Positions 57,973 to 64,000 of a stretch of 64,000 bases of DNA are shown one piece after another; within the stretch, counting starts at the first letter, position 1, and each line of letters begins with the position of its first letter. The stretch covers positions 30,440,074 to 30,504,073 of the forward strand of contig NC_044918.1 of the NCBI RefSeq assembly GCF_003576645.1, read 5' to 3'. This DNA comes from Ipomoea triloba. Lineage: Eukaryota > Streptophyta > Magnoliopsida > Solanales > Convolvulaceae. Under the pieces are notes generated by a model. The model was not told where the DNA came from and made no database searches. It saw only the letters and a program-made list of their open reading frames with translations. The position numbers were made by a program, and so were the translations under genes.

Positions 57973-60900
57973 ATGCCAACTGCAAGGCTGATCACTGTTG
58001 GATCTTCAGATGCAATGGAATCAGTTGAGGGGAATGATTCCCTTTACACATTGATTAGTCAAGCTACAGGGAAAGAGCCTATCATCTTAGGGGACAAACC
58101 TATACAGTGGATACAGTTACTTCATGCCTTAGAGCAGCCAGGTATTAAAATGTTTTCCTAGTGGTCTAGTTTAACTGCTCAAGGTATTAAAATGTTTTCC
58201 TAGTGGTCTAGTTTAACTGCTCAACAATGAAGGTAACCATCCATATGGTTATGAAATTCTCTTAGCTGTTATGCTTATTATTTACATTAAAAAGTCCTGC
58301 ATCCACTGCTACAAGTATACAGATATAGTTGATGAATATGATAGGAAGTCCTTGCTTATCTCCTGTGCTTTTCATGCAGATCTTCCATATTGGCCTATGG
58401 TTACTCCTGTGAAGGTTCAGATGCATAAATGTGAGAAATGTTCTCAAGAATTTTTTTCATCAATTAACTACCGAAGGCATATACGCCTGCACCGTCGAGC
58501 CTTAAATTTTGACAAGGTATTCCTAGTTTGTCTTTGATTATTTAGTCTGATGATGTTGGCAGTTTCCTTTTTTGAAATCATGAAGTTATTTTGATTACTG
58601 TATTTATTAGGGTTCCAAAGTGAAACACCCCCCAAAAAAACAGATATACAAAATCCTCCAAACCAAATGTTAGAACTTGAACACTATATCTGAAGTCAGG
58701 CACGGGAATATCATTTTTATGTGACTTTACATGAATCCAAACAAAATGTGCACAATAATTCTTAGAACTGTTAATTGGCATCAGTAAATCATCATAATTC
58801 TGATAATTCCTCTTATTCTAAACAAGCTACATCAAACACACAGGGATTAAGTGCCATTCATGATGTTTCTTCCTGTTTCTCTTGAAATTCCTGTTTTTTA
58901 TCAAAACCTTTAACCCTACAAGGAATCACCCATTGTCCATTGAACACCCACTCAAAAAAGCAAAGTTAGAGCACCATGAAATTATTTCTTCATTTTCTAA
59001 AATTACTTCTTCTTCTTCTTTTTTTTTTTTTTTTTTGGTTTTTTCATCAATTGTGTATCTACCCATGAACTTGATTGCTTGTGCTCTTCCACTCATGAAT
59101 CACCTTCTTTAATTAGATTATTTTGGCAAAGCATTTTCATTTGTTTAACTATTTGGCTCTGATGATGTTGGTTATTTCCTTTTCTGTATTCATGCAGTTA
59201 TTTATTCAATTTAAAAATTACCTTCTAGGGTTTTATTCTGTAAGTGTGACTTTATTGTGAATAGTCTTCCAATCACGAATCACCTTAATTAGTTGATTTG
59301 TTTTTTAATACCAACGACAAGATTCCTTATTACCCTTTGGTCAAGTGAGACAGCATCTTGACAAGTGATTTGGCTGAAGTTTCCTAATTGAATGTCCTTG
59401 AATATTTGGTGTTTATATTTACTTTTCTAGACCTATATTTATGGTTTTAAATTATGCAGGAGTCTCGCAAATATAGAGATTTTCTTGGAGCATTTTGGAA
59501 TAAGGTAGTCAATTCCTTTCTACTGTTATACCATTGTGCATTGTTTTCCTTCAATCACAAAATGCTCATTAATGTTATCTACATGCCAGCTTTCATTGGA
59601 GGAGGTTAAAGAAGTTGCATCGTTGGATGACATTTCACTAAAGGTAATAGGATGCTTACTACATAAATCCTCATGAATATGTGAAATCAAGATACACACA
59701 TATACAGAGAGAAGACTGACAAACTTGGAGTAATTGNTGCCTTAGAGCAGCCAGGTATTAAAATGTTTTCCTAGTGGTCTAGTTTAACTGCTCAACAATG
59801 AAGGTAACCATCCATATGGTTATGAAATTCTCTTAGCTGTTATGCTTATTATTTACATTAAAAAGTCCTGCATCCACTGCTACAAGTATACAGATATAGT
59901 TGATGAATATGATAGGAAGTCCTTGCTTATCTCCTGTGCTTTTCATGCAGATCTTCCATATTGGCCTATGGTTACTCCTGTGAAGGTTCAGATGCATAAA
60001 TGTGAGAAATGTTCTCAAGAATTTTTTTCATCAATTAACTACCGAAGGCATATACGCCTGCACCGTCGAGCCTTAAATTTTGACAAGGTATTCCTAGTTT
60101 GTCTTTGATTATTTAGTCTGATGATGTTGGCAGTTTCCTTTTTTGAAATCATGAAGTTATTTTGATTACTGTATTTATTAGGGTTCCAAAGTGAAACACC
60201 CCCCAAAAAAACAGATATACAAAATCCTCCAAACCAAATGTTAGAACTTGAACACTATATCTGAAGTCAGGCACGGGAATATCATTTTTATGTGACTTTA
60301 CATGAATCCAAACAAAATGTGCACAATAATTCTTAGAACTGTTAATTGGCATCAGTAAATCATCATAATTCTGATAATTCCTCTTATTCTAAACAAGCTA
60401 CATCAAACACACAGGGATTAAGTGCCATTCATGATGTTTCTTCCTGTTTCTCTTGAAATTCCTGTTTTTTATCAAAACCTTTAACCCTACAAGGAATCAC
60501 CCATTGTCCATTGAACACCCACTCAAAAAAGCAAAGTTAGAGCACCATGAAATTATTTCTTCATTTTCTAAAATTACTTCTTCTTCTTCTTTTTTTTTTT
60601 TTTTTTTGGTTTTTTCATCAATTGTGTATCTACCCATGAACTTGATTGCTTGTGCTCTTCCACTCATGAATCACCTTCTTTAATTAGATTATTTTGGCAA
60701 AGCATTTTCATTTGTTTAACTATTTGGCTCTGATGATGTTGGTTATTTCCTTTTCTGTATTCATGCAGTTATTTATTCAATTTAAAAATTACCTTCTAGG
60801 GTTTTATTCTGTAAGTGTGACTTTATTGTGAATAGTCTTCCAATCACGAATCACCTTAATTAGTTGATTTGTTTTTTAATACCAACGACAAGATTCCTTA

Positions 60901-62938
60901 TTACCCTTTGGTCAAGTGAGACAGCATCTTGACAAGTGATTTGGCTGAAGTTTCCTAATTGAATGTCCTTGAATATTTGGTGTTTATATTTACTTTTCTA
61001 GACCTATATTTATGGTTTTAAATTATGCAGGAGTCTCGCAAATATAGAGATTTTCTTGGAGCATTTTGGAATAAGGTAGTCAATTCCTTTCTACTGTTAT
61101 ACCATTGTGCATTGTTTTCCTTCAATCACAAAATGCTCATTAATGTTATCTACATGCCAGCTTTCATTGGAGGAGGTTAAAGAAGTTGCATCGTTGGATG
61201 ACATTTCACTAAAGGTAATAGGATGCTTACTACATAAATCCTCATGAATATGTGAAATCAAGATACACACATATACAGAGAGAAGACTGACAAACTTGGA
61301 GTAATTGTTTTAGGAAATTCCTGGGACCTTACTTGTCAAGACACTGACAGAGTCTCTCCAAACATCAAGTGCCTGGATGTGGAGTCTTCCAACTGTTTAT
61401 ATGAAAGCTGGCGCTACCTTAATGGTAAGGTTGCAATGGTGATTTTTTCTGCCAACCCGCGTAATCTTCAAGTTCTAGTATTTCTCTTTCTTGTTTTTTT
61501 GATTTCCTTGCTAAGTAGGCATTTTTTGCAGGATATTATTGAAGCCAAACCTTCTAGGCTTCCAATATCATCCCAGGAATTATTTAGTGTCCTTGATGAC
61601 GCTAGTGAGGGAACATTTCTATGTGCTGGAACAGCAGACTCGATGCAAAAATATTTATTCGATGATGAAGTTATAAAAGTTTGCCTCGAGCTGAGGAATT
61701 TAGCTGCATGCATATGCTTTGCTTTTGAACAGAAACTGGTATACTATACGCATCTGTTAATAATTGACAACCTTTGTGTGATCAACGTTTAGTTGTGCAT
61801 AGATGTTCTCTTTTGGCTGAACTCTCTTGTAAAATGGATTTAATCCTCCTACCTTGATTAGTGTTGTTCCTTTGTGATCAGGTAAAAGCATGGATTGCTG
61901 ACAAAGAAGCTGAGGCATTGAGATGCCAGAAATTGCTTGTGGAGGAGGAAGAAGCTGCTCAGAGAAGGTATGTTGTACTTATTCATATTTAATGTGCCAA
62001 ACTGTTTTCAAGAGGTGCTTCTTCTAATGCCAATTGCCAAAAGGACATTTGTGTTTTCATTTGAGACAATATTTCGAATTTAATCATTTGACTTTATGAT
62101 GTATTTCCATTTATGTGAGTGATTTCTCTTCTTCGGATGACTACTCTAAAAATATGAACAGGCAAACAGAGTTATTGGAAAAGAAAAGACAGAAAAAGCT
62201 AAGGCAGAAGGAACTGAGGGCAAAGGATCAAATGAGTGAGGAAAAAGCGAGCCTTGGTGGGACTGCTGATTCTTCAGAAAATGCACTGGTGGCAGAAATA
62301 TCCAGTCCTCCCACCCTGTTTGATTCCGACTCCAATACTCTTGATGTAGCAGAGGATGTCTCCGGCCTACAAAATGACTGTGAAGTGATGATGATTGGGT
62401 CAATATCTGTGCCTGTGAAAAATTGCCCTATTCACACACGCCGCACGAACTTGGCAAAAGCACATGATCAAAGTGGATGTGATCTCAGCCTTGGCAGCAA
62501 AACCAGTGTGCCATCTGATGATTGGGTTCATGTGACCAGGCGTGGGAAGGGGCCAAAGGGCAGACAAGACAATGAAGAGCGTGCTTCAGTGGAAGTTGGT
62601 GATCAAAATCTATCCTGTGCAATGTCTGTGCAACCATATGCTCCTGATGGCAAAACTCATTCTCATCAGCTGCCATTCTCCAGTGGCACTGTAAAAACTT
62701 TTCTTATAAAGAGTATGTTCTCCGTTTCTCCAATTTATTTAACTAATTATTGTTAAATATCTATTTGGGTGAACTGACTGATCTGAAAAACAATGCAGGA
62801 TGGAATGAGGTCGTCTCAGCTGATCATGTGAAGTTGGTCATTTCTGCTGTTCCTAAATCTCAAGGAAGTCCCAGCACCCAGAGCAGCCTTAAAAAATCTG
62901 CTCCTCCACCTTCAGCACCCAAGAATATGGCTCACTGA
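57973..62938 (+). CDS. C2H2 zinc-finger protein of unknown function (499 residues in the inferred single-copy model)
   Basis: Exons: 57973-58141, 58380-58516, 59460-59504, 59590-59643 (or their duplicates 59951-60087, 61031-61075, 61161-61214), then 61314-61424, 61532-61738, 61882-61967, 62162-62712 and 62799-62938. All have GT-AG borders and join in phase to a stop TGA. One canonical finger lies near residues 71-92 (CEKC, 12 residues, HIRLH). Next come a conserved-looking middle (EIPGTLLVKTLTESLQ, ISSQELFSVLDDASEGTFLC), a Glu/Lys/Arg-rich coiled segment (VEEEEAAQRRQTELLEKKRQ), an acidic linker, DDWVHVTRRGKGPKGRQ and a Pro/Ser tail. A single finger plus basic coil fits a nucleic-acid-binding nuclear protein, but the function is unknown to me. 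The second copy of exons 2-4 breaks the frame if spliced after the first. Confidence 0.85.
58141..58224. repeat. 42-bp tandem duplication in intron 1
   Basis: GGTATTAAAATGTTTTCC... occurs at 58141 and 58183. The second large copy (59754) has it only once. The first unit contains the donor site of exon 1. Confidence 0.9.
58183..61307. repeat. 1.57-kb direct duplication (58183-59736 and 59754-61307) around a single N at 59737
   Basis: Every base I compared is identical between the two copies at an offset of 1571, including introns. The junction is the only ambiguous base in the window (N at 59737), followed by TGCCTTAGAGCAGCC, a repeat of the end of exon 1 (58125-58140). This is the signature of two overlapping contigs abutted at a gap rather than of a biological duplication. 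Confidence 0.95.
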
Positions 62939-64000
62939 TTTGTGCTTGATATCCGATAATCACTGGATGTGGAGTTTGGAGTTTGGCTGGCAACTTCGTT
63001 GATGGAAGTCCTGAAGTCTGCCACTCTCTTTTGATGATCATAAAGTGTTAAAGCTCACGATCCTGATTATTGGAAGATTGCTCTGTTTGGTGGCAAGGAG
63101 CTCGGGGGAGGAAGATGGTGACCTTGGTAACCGATTTGGAGGTAGTCTCTGTTCCGGTGGCAATTCTTTGGAACTATCAAGAAATCGGTGGTTGTTATTT
63201 TGATTCCGGCGAGATGTCAGTTAGGTGCTCTGTTTGTTGTGCTCCGGTGATCTCACCATGGAACCCGGTAGATGGTGGTCTGAAAGGAGTTTGTTCTGTT
63301 CGTGCCAGTCTCTTTGCTTTGGATTGCTGACTGATCGGTCTTACATGACGGAGTCCTCACGTTTTCCGGCGACCACTTTGGTGGCCGGCGGATATCTAAG
63401 TAATTAATGCATGCATTTAGTTTGGGCGGTGGCCGACATGGGGCTTTACAACGAAATGGCAGTGCAATTATTTTCATGGGAAATTCACATGTTATTATTG
63501 CACTTGAAATTTGAAGCTTCCCTCCTGATAATTATGCTGCATGCATGTGCATGGATATTTTGTTAAAGGGGGCTTGACGTAAACAGATGTGGATCGGAAT
63601 TATTTCTGAATTATTGCATTGGGCTTCAATTGGAAGGACTTGGATGTTAATTGTTTGGGATTTGATCTATTGGAATTAGCAGATTGCTTAAGAATGATTT
63701 TATTATCAAGTTGGGCTTGGAATTAAGTGATGCTGGGCGCAAGCCACATTTATTGTGGATTCTTTTTATTTTTGGACTTGAGCTGCTGAACTCGAATTTT
63801 GGATTGGGCCAAGAAATTTTAAGATTTAGCCTTTGTAATTCGTTTTCGAATGGGCTTTACTTTTTTTGGACTTTTAGTCTTATCAAAAGTTTAATGGGCT
63901 TTACTTGATGTAATTTAATTTTGATTCAGCCGTGGGCTGATGTTGCGTATGTTTTTTGGGTTTCTTAATTGAGGCCCAATGCATCTTATTTCTTGTAATT
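62939..64000. other. 3' UTR and downstream intergenic DNA
   Basis: The 3' UTR probably occupies the first few hundred bases. 63060-63470 is less AT-rich, with CCGG-containing words (CTCCGGTG, TTCCGGCG), resembling leader or repeat sequence. 63660-63990 repeats TTGGGCTTG/ATGGGCTTTACTT phrases. ORFs here (63070-63330, 63684-63908) have no recognisable content. Confidence 0.4.

Noticed and set aside
59842..60683. Second set of zinc-finger gene ORFs as a paralogous gene
   Set aside because: Identical to 58271-59112 including introns and joined at an N. Treated as an assembly duplicate.

Overview
The window is AT-rich nuclear DNA from a flowering plant. GT-AG introns interrupt both recognisable genes, and the remainder is dominated by plant transposable elements (Helitrons, MULE and PIF/Harbinger MITEs, Ty3/gypsy and other LTR elements, a LINE, tRNA-derived SINEs) and TA microsatellites. 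Gene structure suggests a eudicot. An asterid, perhaps Convolvulaceae, is only a guess from the style of the repeats.

Layout. 1-3949 (minus) holds the 5' part of a USP/coiled-coil/kinase gene of the PUB33 type, cut by the left edge. 3950-10560 is intergenic, with a 732-bp MULE MITE and two dispersed families related by GGTCCA ends. A tRNA-Gln(UUG) gene lies at 10561-10632. 10633-15697 is repeats, including Helitron 5'-end-like pieces. 15698-20190 is a broken Ty3/gypsy element (3.56-kb LTR plus protease/RT/integrase scraps), fused in frame to a small secreted-peptide-like gene with four 18-residue repeats (to 20530, minus). 20640-24190 is AT-rich tandem repeats. 24195-30937 (minus) is a Helitron that carries a broken R2R3-MYB gene, a MULE MITE and a 3.2-kb solo LTR with perfect target duplication. 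31940-35271 holds a PIF/Harbinger element with transposase and Myb-like remnants, flanked directly by two MITE derivatives. 36546-43223 is a non-autonomous LTR element (minus), abutting a fragment of an RF298/MIP1-like gene. 45577-47081 is a 109-bp minisatellite inside a retroelement-like region. A truncated LINE (48863-49357) and several SINEs follow, then a second Helitron (51819-54568). 57973-62938 (plus) is a C2H2 zinc-finger gene, complete except for an apparent assembly duplication around an N at 59737.

No pathway or gene cluster is evident. The two genes at the ends are unrelated housekeeping or signalling genes, and the 50 kb between them is a nested transposon landscape. The most unusual items are the repeat-peptide precursor fused to retrotransposon sequence, the Helitron-captured MYB, the Harbinger parent with adjacent MITEs, and the internal duplication of the zinc-finger gene.
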